From: Amyelois transitella
Taxonomy: Eukaryota > Arthropoda > Insecta > Lepidoptera > Pyralidae
DNA: 64,000 bases
Direction of reading: 5' to 3'
Assembly: GCF_032362555.1 (NCBI RefSeq)
Contig: NC_083510.1
Span: forward strand, 6,475,501-6,539,500
Shown here: positions 48,701-58,733 of the stretch, piece by piece
Position numbering within the stretch: position 1 is the stretch's first letter
Layout: every line of letters starts with the position of its first letter
Translations under genes and position numbers: made by a program
Notes under the pieces: model-generated
The model's input: only the letters and a program-made list of their open reading frames with translations
What the model was told of the DNA's origin: nothing
The model's database searches: none

Positions 48701-50025
48701 GACCCAATAATTCAAAGACGAAGGCCACGTTTAACTGGATGAATTAATAAAGAAAGTGAGATAAAGAGACAATTAGAATCAAATTTATAATCTATTCCCC
48801 TAATTTACTTTTACAATCTACTGCGAAAAAGTAAATTCAATATCATGTTCTTTTCTCTCCATCACGCCAGTACGTAAGTTGCTCTACGTATTAAAACAAA
48901 TGTTTTAATTATCCTTATTCTATCCGGGAACCACACAGTACTTTAGAATAAGATTTTTTTAAAGCTGCTGTAATAGTAACACATAGGTAACATTCATCAG
49001 TAATTGATAACATAGGAATGTTTTAATTACAATAACCATTGCGGTAGCTTCTTACACTCTCATGTAATTAGTGATTTCCGTTTTATTATTTGCACCTACA
49101 TAGCATTGGATACCACCTACATCGTATTACGTGTAGGTGGTCGGTATACAAATTACATTTGTTGGGAATGCAATACATTGGGGTAATAAATTAAGATAAT
49201 ATTGATTAGTTAAACCTGTTCTATTAAATTTATTGCTGAAATTAAGCATAATAGTTACTGTTATACTGATTTGAACGTCTACGCCAATGATATTTCGGAA
49301 AAAGTTTATAATAAAATATGCATTTTGGGCAAAATTTTCCGTCCTATCCAAATTTAATAACTTTTCCTGTCTTGAAGTACCACAGTATTAAATCAAATTA
49401 TGTTTATATTCATAGAAAATCAAAGCTTTGATACACGCCAAATAACCTCGATCGGCGATCGTTTCATTACATAATTTTAATTTATCATAGTAAAAATAAG
49501 GTCATATTAAAATAAAATGTTCTAGGAAGTTTGCAGATAAAAGAGGCTCTTGAAATCGATATTGTTGTCCCAGGTACCAAACGTCGTTTCTTCTTTACCT
49601 CTTACAAAGTTCAGGTCACGACCGTTTACGTAAAGATGTCTTTGACTGAGACCTCAGTGTGCATGCTTATACGATGGTGAAAGCGGTCGGACCTTTAGCA
49701 GAGTCCCGTCCTTGCCTATCCCGTTTTGGCTTGACTAAGTGACTAAGCCCGCATGTTATTTGACATACTCGGTAATTTCCACATGTCGTCTTGTTTTTTC
49801 CCAATCATGGAAAGTGATAACGAAGCTCTACGGGCAAGTTATACATCGCGTTGACTTCTCATAGAAAAACATAAAACTTTACTTTCACATGTAAGCAATA
49901 GGTATTATTGGTTTTAAAATTAAGACCCGGTTAATATTATATCGCTATTACAAGTAACATGATTATAGCTTTACGTCATAATTTCCGTTCTGATTTTCTT
50001 CATTTGCTTCAATATGGTTAATTGT
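45791..50025. other. Long gene-poor stretch
   Basis: No gene is supported. It contains an unassigned repeat-like patch at 46495-46600, a 106-codon AT-rich - strand frame at 46855-47175 without a domain, a + strand frame at 47855-48151 downstream of a TATA-like motif (see findings), and a 10-bp inverted repeat at 49112-49141. Confidence 0.45.
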
Positions 50026-50285
50026 GACTAGCTGTACCAGCGACTTTATCCGCGTAATATAGTTATTTTGGGCATCATTGAAGCCCTCAAGGATGAATAA
50101 TTTTCCCCGTTTTTTTACATTTTCCATTATGTCTTCGCTCCTAATAGTTGCAGCGTGATGTTATATAGCCTTCCTCAATAAATAGTCTATTCAACACAAA
50201 AATATTTTTTTAATTCGAACTAGTAGTTCCTGAGATTAGCGCGTTCAAACAAACAAACCCTTCAGCTTTATAATATTAATATGAC
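50026..50285 (+). repeat. Interspersed repeat, unresolved class
   Basis: GACTAGCTGTACCAGCGACT, TTGGGCATCATTGAAGCCCT, GCAGCGTGATGTTATATAGC, CCTGAGATTAGCGCGTTCAA and TTCAGCTTTATAATATTAAT form a well-preserved unit that I recognise as abundant in moth genomes. Confidence 0.65.
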
Positions 50286-50786
50286 TTTATTATGAAAACC
50301 ATATATTTACAACTTTTGGTTTTGTAACCTAAAACTTGTTAAGTCTTATTCAATGCAATTATATGGTATTTGGCATAGTACCATGGTACAGTTCCATGAT
50401 GGAACTATTGTAATGAAACAGTCATGGCAGTACGGTAAAACATTGTTATGTAATATGTGATCTGAAATATTCTTGTTTGAGAAAAAATAAATCGAAAGTT
50501 GAATATCGATACTCTAATTGACACCTCAACTTGTTTAATCTCAAGTTCTAATTAGAAAGTGCTTGCACTTTCGGCACATGCCAATGTGTCGATGCATTAT
50601 GTAAGTATTTTGTAACCTCAATCAGATATGTTAATGTGTGGACTTCCGAATAGACACTTTAATATAGCGTAATGCGCTCATGATATATAGTTAGCATAGG
50701 CATTAACTTGTCATATAGAACTTTGAATATTTTGTAACTGGTTTGTAATATAAATAAATTGAATAAAACATACTTTTAACAGATAC

Positions 50787-51058
50787 TCCAATCGGTAAGG
50801 TGCCCGGTTAAAATGCGTGATGCGCATAAAAGCACAGATTTAAATCTGTCATGTTCTAATGACTTTTACGGACTGAATGTGTAATTGTGATCCAATATGG
50901 GATAAGGTTTCCTTGCAAAGTTTGCTGAGGTCAGATGGAAGTAACTTCGAGCAAAACCTGACTCACCCAAGTCAGAATCCATGCTGGAGTTAACCCCCGG
51001 CTCCTCTACAGCGTATTGAGAATATGGCTGAGATTATAGTCAGGACGAGAAAGACGAC
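50787..51058 (+). repeat. Family B SINE, near full length
   Basis: The head has A-box-like CCAATCGGTAAGGTGCCCGG and B-box-like CACAGATTTAAATCTGTC. The tail has GAGGTCAGATGGAAGTAACT, AAAACCTGACTCACCCAAG, CCCCCGGCTCCTCTACAG and an end at GAAAGACGACG. This copy links the tRNA-like head and the tail in one element. Confidence 0.75.
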
Positions 51059-51077
51059 GCTCTACTGAACCTGACCT

Positions 51078-51320
51078 ACATACAAACACACACATAGTCA
51101 CGTATATATTCCCTTGCGGGATAGAAAAGCTTGACAGGCCACGTTCCACGTTCCGCTGTAGGGCTTTATGGTCCAATTGAGATTCAAAAAATTACAGATT
51201 GCTAGCCCATCACCTTAAAGAGGAATCCCAATTTTATAAGCCTATCCCTAAGTTGCCTTTCACGTCATCCTTGGGAAAGATATGGACTGGTTCTATTTTA
51301 AAGTGCCGGAAACCCGAGAA
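51078..51320 (-). repeat. Family A SINE
   Basis: ATAGTCACGTATATATTCCC, TTGCGGGATAG, GACAGGCCACGTTCC (partly duplicated), GCTAGCCCATCACC and GTGCCGGAAACCCGAG on the + strand. It inserted directly beside family B at 50787-51058. Confidence 0.8.
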
Positions 51321-51738
51321 AATGAAAAATATGATATAAAATCTAATTAAGTTTTCCTAAGTTGTAACTTTATGTTTTATACATGCTAAATAATCACTTC
51401 GCGAATACCAGTTTTCGGTCATTACATAAAGTAAGGTGCGGAACCAGAATTAGCAAATGGGGTCGAAATGGATTGTCAGCACAAAAACCTGTGAACGCAT
51501 TCGTATTCTCGTAAGTGCGCTGGTGACCGAACTCAATTGAGGTAAAGTAATACCACGGTAATGCATTAGCTTTACAATTACTGGCGACCCAACCTAACTT
51601 TATAAATACTGTAAACGAAAACCGGATAAATGCAAGTCGGACTGGCACACGTTGGGTTCCGTACCATAATATTTTTATCAAAATATATCTCACATGTCAA
51701 CTACTTGATGAATTATGTTTCAAACTAATTTAATATAA

Positions 51739-51974
51739 AAAAATAAGGCCACATCATCTCATTTCCCGTGGACGTCGTAAGAGGCGACTAAGGGATAGGT
51801 TTATAAACTTGGGATTCTTATTTTAGGCGATGGGCTTGCAGGTTGCAAGTCACTATTTTGAATCTCAATTGTATGAAAAGCCAAACAGCTGAACGTGGCC
51901 TGTCAGTCTCTTCAGGACTGTTGGCTCTGCCTACCCTGCAAGGGATATAGACGTGACTATATGCATGTATGTAT
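51739..51974 (+). repeat. Family A SINE
   Basis: AAGGCCACATCATCTCATTT, CCCGTGGACGTCGTAAGAGG, CGACTAAGGGATAGG, AACAGCTGAACGTGGCCTGT and ATATAGACGTGACTATATGC, then ATGTATGTAT. The frames at 51895-52137 and 52284-52490 to its right show no domain. Confidence 0.85.
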
Positions 51975-52675
51975 CTTTTCCACAATTATTTACTTTTCAC
52001 ATCTATTGAACTCATGTTCAAAATTTAGAGGGGGTTCACACTCAATACAGGCTATAATCTCCATGCGTTTTTCAAATGTTCAATTAATTCACTTTCTGAT
52101 TCACTCATATCCACCAACTCAAGCATCAGGATTATAGAATCATTTACATGTCATATATTTAGTATAGATCGCAAAGAGACCCTAAATGTTTACAAAAGTT
52201 AGAAGTCACAAAGGTAAAATTGAAACAAAACGCTGACAACGGTCCTAGGTGATTAAAAAGGAAGTAGAATAATTTCTACTTACTTGACAAAATGTAGTAC
52301 ATATTACGACAATTTCATTATAAAACAAAAGTCCAGTCTCACGTTAAATCAGCTGGGTCAAACCGCGGGCAGTGCATTGAGACTTGCGAATAGTGTGACC
52401 AGACGTTTAAGGTGTTGTAGAAAAAATGTTGACGAAAAATTGGCATTCTTTTTCTTTTATTTAAAAAAAATTAATTGTAGTGTCTATTAATGCGACATAG
52501 AATTGAGAAATCAAGCCCGCGAATATAGTTGTAGAAGGTGTAATTAACTACACAAAGATGAGATTATTTAACCAAATAAATTAATCCATAAGATAGAAAA
52601 AAGAAATTTCCAATTAATTTAACATTGTTTTAAAAAAAATTATGAACACATGACAATAATAATGATGGTCACACT

Positions 52676-52850
52676 ACCGCGGCACCGAGCACCGTTTTCG
52701 TCGCGCGCGATTACGTCAGCCAGCTTTCGTCGCGTGAGAACCTTAGCGCATTGTGAGCGCGCGCATCACTTTCATTGTTAGGTGAATCTTAAGCGGAACG
52801 GAACGGACAAGTACTCGTGCGGAAGATCAATGCGTGTGCAACTAGGAATC
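52676..52850. promoter_or_regulatory. CpG-rich island, possible promoter
   Basis: The patch has dense CG dinucleotides (CCGCGGCACCGAGCACCG, TCGTCGCGCGCGATTACGTC, GAGCGCGCGCATC) inside very AT-rich flanks. TTACGTCA at about 52719-52726 is a CRE/ATF-type site. No adjacent coding exon is recognised, so a distal promoter or 5' UTR exon is inference. Confidence 0.35.
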
Positions 52851-54723
52851 CATTTGCAACTAATTCTCATGTGCAATACGTCCTGTTGAAGTCATTGGTT
52901 TAGGTTTGCGAATTATCAGAACAAAAAATTCGTTTCCTTGCAAAAAGGATTTTCTTTTGTTTCACGAACATACTGTAGTAAATATTATAAGTATAAAATA
53001 GTTATACCTATATTTTTGAATTTTTAAATCATTTATATCTTAAGAATTGGCTAAGAAGAAACAATACAAAGTTAAATGATCTTAAAATTTAACTTTTCTC
53101 TAGGCATCTAAATCTTTAGACATTTAACAACAAAAAATATTATTTAAAATAACAGATTAATACAATGCGTTACGTTATCATTCGGTTTATACAATGCATA
53201 TAAAACTTCGCTACTCATTATTCATTCCACCATTGTTTTGTTTTGGGAAGCTCTGCGTCATTGTATCTAAATAAACACAATAGACAAAAGAAAAATATAT
53301 TAATCATTGCACCGACATGCTTTATAAATTGCTAGACTAGGTCAAGGCTATTACAGGTACAAATTTGCTAAATCAGACAATTCACTAATCGAAGTATCTA
53401 AATATAGAGATTTATTGGCTTCATCCTTGTAAAATATTAGCATATCCTTTTAAAAATTACCTAAGCTACATCACACATTTACCGTTGAATGTTCTTTACA
53501 CAATCTAAGACGTACTTCTTTTATTTATTTTTTTTCAGTTGTTTCAATTAAAGCCAGATTTCTGCTAAATAAGTATTAATAAAAATAAAGTCCTATGGTA
53601 CATGCCTGTAAACAATTTTTACAATGCCTTCACGATTTTTAACCTTAACCAACCATACCAGTTTCAACAGTTATAAATGACATTAGTAATACTTATACTT
53701 ATTAAGTATAAGTAATGCTGAACTCAACAAGTGTGCAACAAACCTTTCTTTGAACTCAAGCAACGAAGCCTAATGACCTTTCTTTAGAGACAAATGCAAT
53801 CTTATCACTACTTACAATGGCTTAACGGTACTGCTATTCTAGTAGGTTGGCATTTATGAATCTATAGTTAGTAAAAAACACCTTTTTGAAATTAGTAATA
53901 TGACTCAAACTTTATCATAATATAAAATTAAAGAACACATACTGAACTGGAAAACTGGGACAAAGAACAAACAATATGTATGTTAATATATTTTTAATTC
54001 GAAAACAGTATACAATTGTCTGGTATAAATCCAAAAATACATAAGAAACTACAACTACATCTATGACCGGAATTCATGAAAACCGTTCATGACTCGTAAA
54101 CAAGTTATTGAACATAAAGCAATATACTATATCGTCTCTAAAAGTAAAAGGGTAGAACGTAGAGATAGAAGCGGTGAAATAGTACGTTATCCCGATTTCT
54201 TCGGGAACTACAAATTTTCCTTAAGCATATTAAATGCCTACAAATAGTAATATTATGACATAGGTTTAATTACTTGTTATAAGAAACGACGCAAAATAAA
54301 ATAATGAAATAAGATCATCAATTGCAAAAATCCGAACCCACTGACCCAGATTATTACGAAATGACGGTGGTACAACGTAACAAATAATTTGAGTCTCATA
54401 CAGATAATGCATCAGAGTGTATTGTACCACAAAGAGGCGGTCCTAAACGAAATGTGATCTGGGGCAAAGTTGGGAAGCAAATAATGTGAACCTGTATAAG
54501 TTATTGCAATAAAACTCGATCGCGGATCAAGAACAATCCATATCTCCATATCACGTGTTTTAATCGATAATAAAACGTATCAAAAAGTAATATGTTGTGG
54601 TACAATTCCGCCTCCAAGGAGCCGTACTAATAAGTACTAATTTGATATCCTGTCTTTTCAAAGAATCTTTGTGACATCTGAATTCAGCAGAAAAGTGTTT
54701 TTATTGTGTGTATACTAAAAATT

Positions 54724-54777
54724 AAAAAAAATATGTACGAGTAGTTGTAACTACAACTACTCGTACATATTTTTTTT
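54724..54777. repeat. Perfect 26-bp inverted repeat
   Basis: Arm 54724-54749 (eight A, then TATGTACGAGTAGTTGTA) is exactly complementary to 54752-54777, leaving only AC in the centre. Confidence 0.92.
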
Positions 54778-54942
54778 CGATAATGGTAAAGAATACCAAC
54801 CACGCCGAATTTTTTCACAAACCCATCTGAGGTAAAGTTTGCAAATCTATCCTCAACAGTAATTTCTTTAGCCAAATAGAGTTTAGTCATGGCGGATGAC
54901 GTTATCTTCATGATTCACGAGCACACTGACCGACATATTTGG

Positions 54943-55056
54943 TCACAAATTGGTCCTGCCTTGTAGACTCTCCGTTTGTGCAATCGACGGACGATAGAAC
55001 CCACTCTTCAATCGCTCGGCGAATTTCACATTAGGGTCAAAAACACTATCAGCCAT
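54943..55056 (-). CDS. Candidate small or fragmentary coding region
   Basis: On the - strand an ATG-initiated frame of 37 codons begins MADSVFDPNVKFAERLKSGF and ends TNL. The same frame reopens after the stop (MSVSVLVNHEDNVIRHD), and another frame just downstream (54684-54911) begins MKITSSAMTKLYLAKE. Base and codon use look more coding-like than the flanks. I do not recognise the family; it could be a decayed gene, retrocopy or small peptide gene. Confidence 0.2.
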   Translation of the reverse strand: MADSVFDPNVKFAERLKSGFYRPSIAQTESLQGRTNL

Positions 55057-55654
55057 AGACCTTTGCGCACAGACCCGTTGGTAAACAATGTGAACTAGAA
55101 TCCATAATTTAACGTCCTATGCAAATACATTGACTATGTAAATCATGTGACTACCTTTGTTATTTGTAATTAATCTCCCATACTTGGAGTTCAATTACTT
55201 CCTTATTAATAATGTACTTAGTAAATGTTTATTTTTATAATATAAAATTTTAGATGGTCTCTCTCTCGTCTCTCCTGGGACCTACAGTGGAAATATTCAA
55301 GGTAGAACATGTAAGCTTATAACTCAAATGGATAACTTAAACGGCAGAGTCAGTCATTGCCTTAAAGTATACCATAAATTGAAATTGGTTTTAAGTTCTC
55401 CTACCTTTAATATGATGCCTTGAGCTCGTTGTTGCCACCAACAATGCATACTATTCTGTTGGGTCTATTGCGTTTCTCATCTACATAATATACTTATAAT
55501 ATAAGGTTTATAACTCCGTATAAATAATTGTTGTGACAGGATTGTCGAGATATGAGATCAGCACTGCGTGCAAGTGGGCGATAAATTATTCGATGTGTTT
55601 ACGTTGAAATTTGTAGTGAAGGTAATATTAGGGACAGCAAAGGCATTGCAAGGT

Positions 55655-55765
55655 TCTAGCTACGTTGGTCGGCAGGTCCGCACGTCCGTGGGTGCCCGGG
55701 GCGCCCAGCCAAGACGCGTGGGCCCGCTCCTCGAAAATCCGCATTGCGCGAACTTGTGTTAACCT
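55655..55765. other. CpG-rich patch
   Basis: GTCGGCAGGTCCGCACGTCC, GTGCCCGGGGCGCCCAGCCA and ACGCGTGGGCCCGCTCCTCG form a sharply GC-rich island. The overlapping 64-codon frame has no domain. It may be a regulatory or exogenous fragment. Confidence 0.3.
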
Positions 55766-56140
55766 TCATAGAATTTACCCACAGCTACAGCAATACATAC
55801 TCCTTTTAAGACATTCATTAAATTCGCCCACTTAAGCAACCCAAGTAGGAATATCACTTTTAATGATCATGAGGTGAATAACCAGAGGTCGTTTTGCGTT
55901 TCCGTAAACGGTTATCTGCATCGGAAAAAACTGTTTGAAGTACACACTGGCACCGCAATACATTATGTTTATATTAAAATAGTGTGTAAGTTCATGATCT
56001 TAGAAATAGATCAGAATATGAAGAACAGTAAACTATACGAAAATGTTATTTGACAAAGACAAAGTTTTTAATTTGCTTAAGAACTTTTAATAAAAAACAC
56101 TAATAACATAAACTACCTTTTAATAAAGAAACTATATAAT

Positions 56141-56897
56141 TTATTGAACTAAAACAGGCACTGGTAAATGAGCGCCCTCGACGTGGGTTCCATCTAGGCC
56201 TGCGCTGTATTTCGTGACGTAGGTTTTCCCATCATCACCAATGTAAGAAGTCTCACCATCCGTGACCATGACATAGGCGCGACCATCAGGAGTCGGCACC
56301 AGCCGGCCTCGCTCCGAAACCACGGTGCCTTCAGCGGTGACGTAGCGGAGGGCATATTGTCCAAAGTCATCATGGATTTCCTCATGCTGTAAGGCAGGCA
56401 AAGCACGACGAGCAGCTAAACTTGGCGAGCTTGGAGCTGCTACTGCAGACGCAACTAGGCACGCTAGCGCCACAATCTATAGAAATAACAGATAAAACAC
56501 ATTGAAATGTTGAGATATCTAAGGCTTATCTTTTTGAGTCGACTTCCTAGAGCCAATATTATTATGACGATAGTTTAGATAGTATAAATTGTCAATTGCA
56601 TTGAGAAATTCAGAGGCAAGGAGGTGCTTGATAATATCGCGGTTTTAAAAAAACTGTCACAAAAAGGATACGCCTACCTACATTCGTAGAAGGTAGATTT
56701 AAATTGAAAGATTAAATTGAAACTGTGAATGTAACCTACCGCAGGTTACATACACAATTTCAATTTAAACTTGAATCATAGTATGGATTAGGCTAGGAAC
56801 CTTGACAAAACCTACGCTAGAATTATTTGAAGGCAAATATGCTATTCGATGCTTAATCTTAATAAATTACTTAAAAATATTCACTCACCAATTTCAT
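56141..56897 (-). CDS. Diverged RR cuticular protein, short paralog
   Basis: Two exons: 56889-56897 (MKL) with a GTGAGT donor, and 56141-56476 after a CTATAG acceptor. The product is 114 residues with signal peptide MKLIVALACLVASAVAA. The body shares most residues with the protein at 17896: RRALPA, HEEIHDDFGQYALRYVTAEG, ERGRLVP, YIGDDG, TKYSAGLDGTHVEGAHLP. It ends right after HLP (PVPVLVQ) with no acidic tail. As in the paralog, the ADE-x-GY core of the RR domain is gone. The only exact - strand AATAAA near the end (56140-56145) overlaps the stop. TATA is at 56979-56985. The product is predicted to be secreted into cuticle. The frame at 56194-56406 is a shadow. Confidence 0.88.
56698..56769. 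repeat. Imperfect inverted repeat in the intron of the 56 kb gene
   Basis: TTTAAATTGAAA at the left end pairs with TTTCAATTTAAA at the right. Inside, GTAACCT pairs with AGGTTAC around ACCGC. It could be a short foldback element. Confidence 0.6.
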
Positions 56898-56978
56898 TTT
56901 TAATAACTATTTACACGAACCACTTTTTCTCTCAAAGAAAGCTAACGAATGTGCACTAAACGACATTGATCAAGTACT

Positions 56979-56985
56979 TTTTATA
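56979..56985 (-). promoter_or_regulatory. TATA box of the 56 kb cuticle gene
   Basis: TATAAAA on the - strand, 82 bp upstream of the ATG at 56897. TTTAGTG at about 56954-56960 is a reasonable initiator about 25-30 bp downstream. Confidence 0.7.
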
Positions 56986-57884
56986 GACACCTGAACTAAT
57001 TATCTACCCAAAGTAACGGCAATTTAGGACCCTGTAATGTAATAATTACATCCAATAAATAGGTACTTAGTAATAGCTTATGACGTCATAATCTGCCTTT
57101 CACATTAATCATAAAGCAAAACGTACCACTATCTACATAGGTAACTTTTCAAAATGTACTTGTGTAGGTTGTATTTATTTTAAAATAAGAAAAACATTTT
57201 AACTCCAAACGTTGTCTCAGTAGAATTCTAAGACAAAACCTCTTTGTTTTATCTACTTTGAGTAAAAAGACACAGTTTCCTCCTCCTCTAACAATAGACA
57301 TACGAACATACAATGTCAAAAATTTGCATGATTCAGAAATACATTTTGACCCACATGTCGTCAGTTGGTGTATTGTATTAACCAAAAAAATATTTTGCCG
57401 CCTTTGCTTCGAAGATGCCTAAATACTTAACTTAGGTATCTTTACTTATACTTTCAAAATGTTGAACAAGAATATTTAGTTCGTATTTTCCAATTTTTTG
57501 AGATGTGATTTATATAAAGATAGTGCATTTATACTTCTCAATGCACTATTTTGATCTACTCTAGAGTAACTCTAGGCTTTTAATAAAATAACAGAGAATG
57601 CACCGTTTTGCCAAAAAAGCGTAAATAAAATGATCGACGTAAGTAAGACTCTACTTGCAAATGATGGCAAGTTACTTTCTGTTTAATATGTTCATCTAAA
57701 TAAGAAAATTTCAGAACATCTAAAGTCTAATACGAGTAAAGGCATCAGGCAGAAGCAGAGCAACGTTAATTCTAAATAGTTAGTCAAGTATTCAGTATTG
57801 GATTGTATCAGTAGGTAAGAAAAATATGTACTTAGTCGATATGTTTAATAATATTAGTTGATTAGAGTAGATAGGTTAGGTTGG

Positions 57885-58140
57885 CACGGTACTGACACAT
57901 CGTGAGAAGAGAGGGAGGTCTTGTTAAGGGTCTTGTTTAAAAGGGCTTTAAAAATGGAAATGGAAAGTTTTGGAAATAGGGGAAGACCGAATAAGAGGTA
58001 GCGTACAGGAAAGTATAAGTAGGAAAGGTGTGACTAATGCGATGGTAATTTTAATTTTATAAAAAACAAACATACCTTCTTTTCCGACCCCATGTAAAGA
58101 GTGTGAAAAGGAAAAACGACAAAGAAAGAGTACATGAAGA
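57885..58140 (+). mobile_element. Decayed LINE 3' end
   Basis: ACATCGTGAGAAGAGAGGGA, GGAAGACCGAATAAGAGGTA, GGTGTGACTAATGCGATGG and TTCCGACCCCATGTAAAGAG recall the end of an RTE-type LINE frame (RPxKRW, GVTNAM, ADPM), but the frame is broken by stops and gaps. The call rests on recall of that motif order. Confidence 0.4.
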
Positions 58141-58647
58141 TACTGTATAGAATTTTAAAAAGATCAAATTAAAGCTAAATAATCTTGATCCTTTTGTTAA
58201 TACATCACGATCACAGATACATTGAACAATCACTTAAAATATGCCAAATAATAATTTTGTTTCTCACAAATCATGCACACAATGTGTTTCTCACAAAAAT
58301 CTTCCTATATTTTTATTTAATTACCTAAGTAACTGTTATTAAATTACCTAATATCGTGAACTACGTCAATTTAATTAATTTGTCTCTCAAAGACATCATT
58401 TATTTTTTGCTTTATTTTGTGTGTGATGTACTTCATTCTTTACACGTTTTTGTAAACGGAGTTGTCGATTTTTTCTTTCTGTTAATTAGCAATTGTTGGC
58501 GTTTCCTGGCAGTTAACAAATTTATGTTTTGTATTTTTCGTTTTCATACAAAATAAGTACAAAATATTTATATTTCGTTGATGAGTATAGATGATGCCAA
58601 CCTTACTCATACGTAGGTACATTTCATATTTTCCTAATTTGGTTCTT

Positions 58648-58733
58648 CAGCTGAACGTGGCCCATCAGTCTTTTCAAGGCTGTTGGCTCTGTCTAGCCCG
58701 CAAGGGATATAGACGTGACTATATGTATGTATG
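58648..58733 (+). repeat. Family A SINE, 3' end only
   Basis: It begins abruptly at TCAGCTGAACGTGGCCCATC and continues with few changes to GGGATATAGACGTGACTATA and TGTATGTATG, so it is a young 5'-truncated copy. Between here and 60669 I see no supported gene; the frames at 58693-58911 and 59600-59939 lack domains. Confidence 0.8.
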
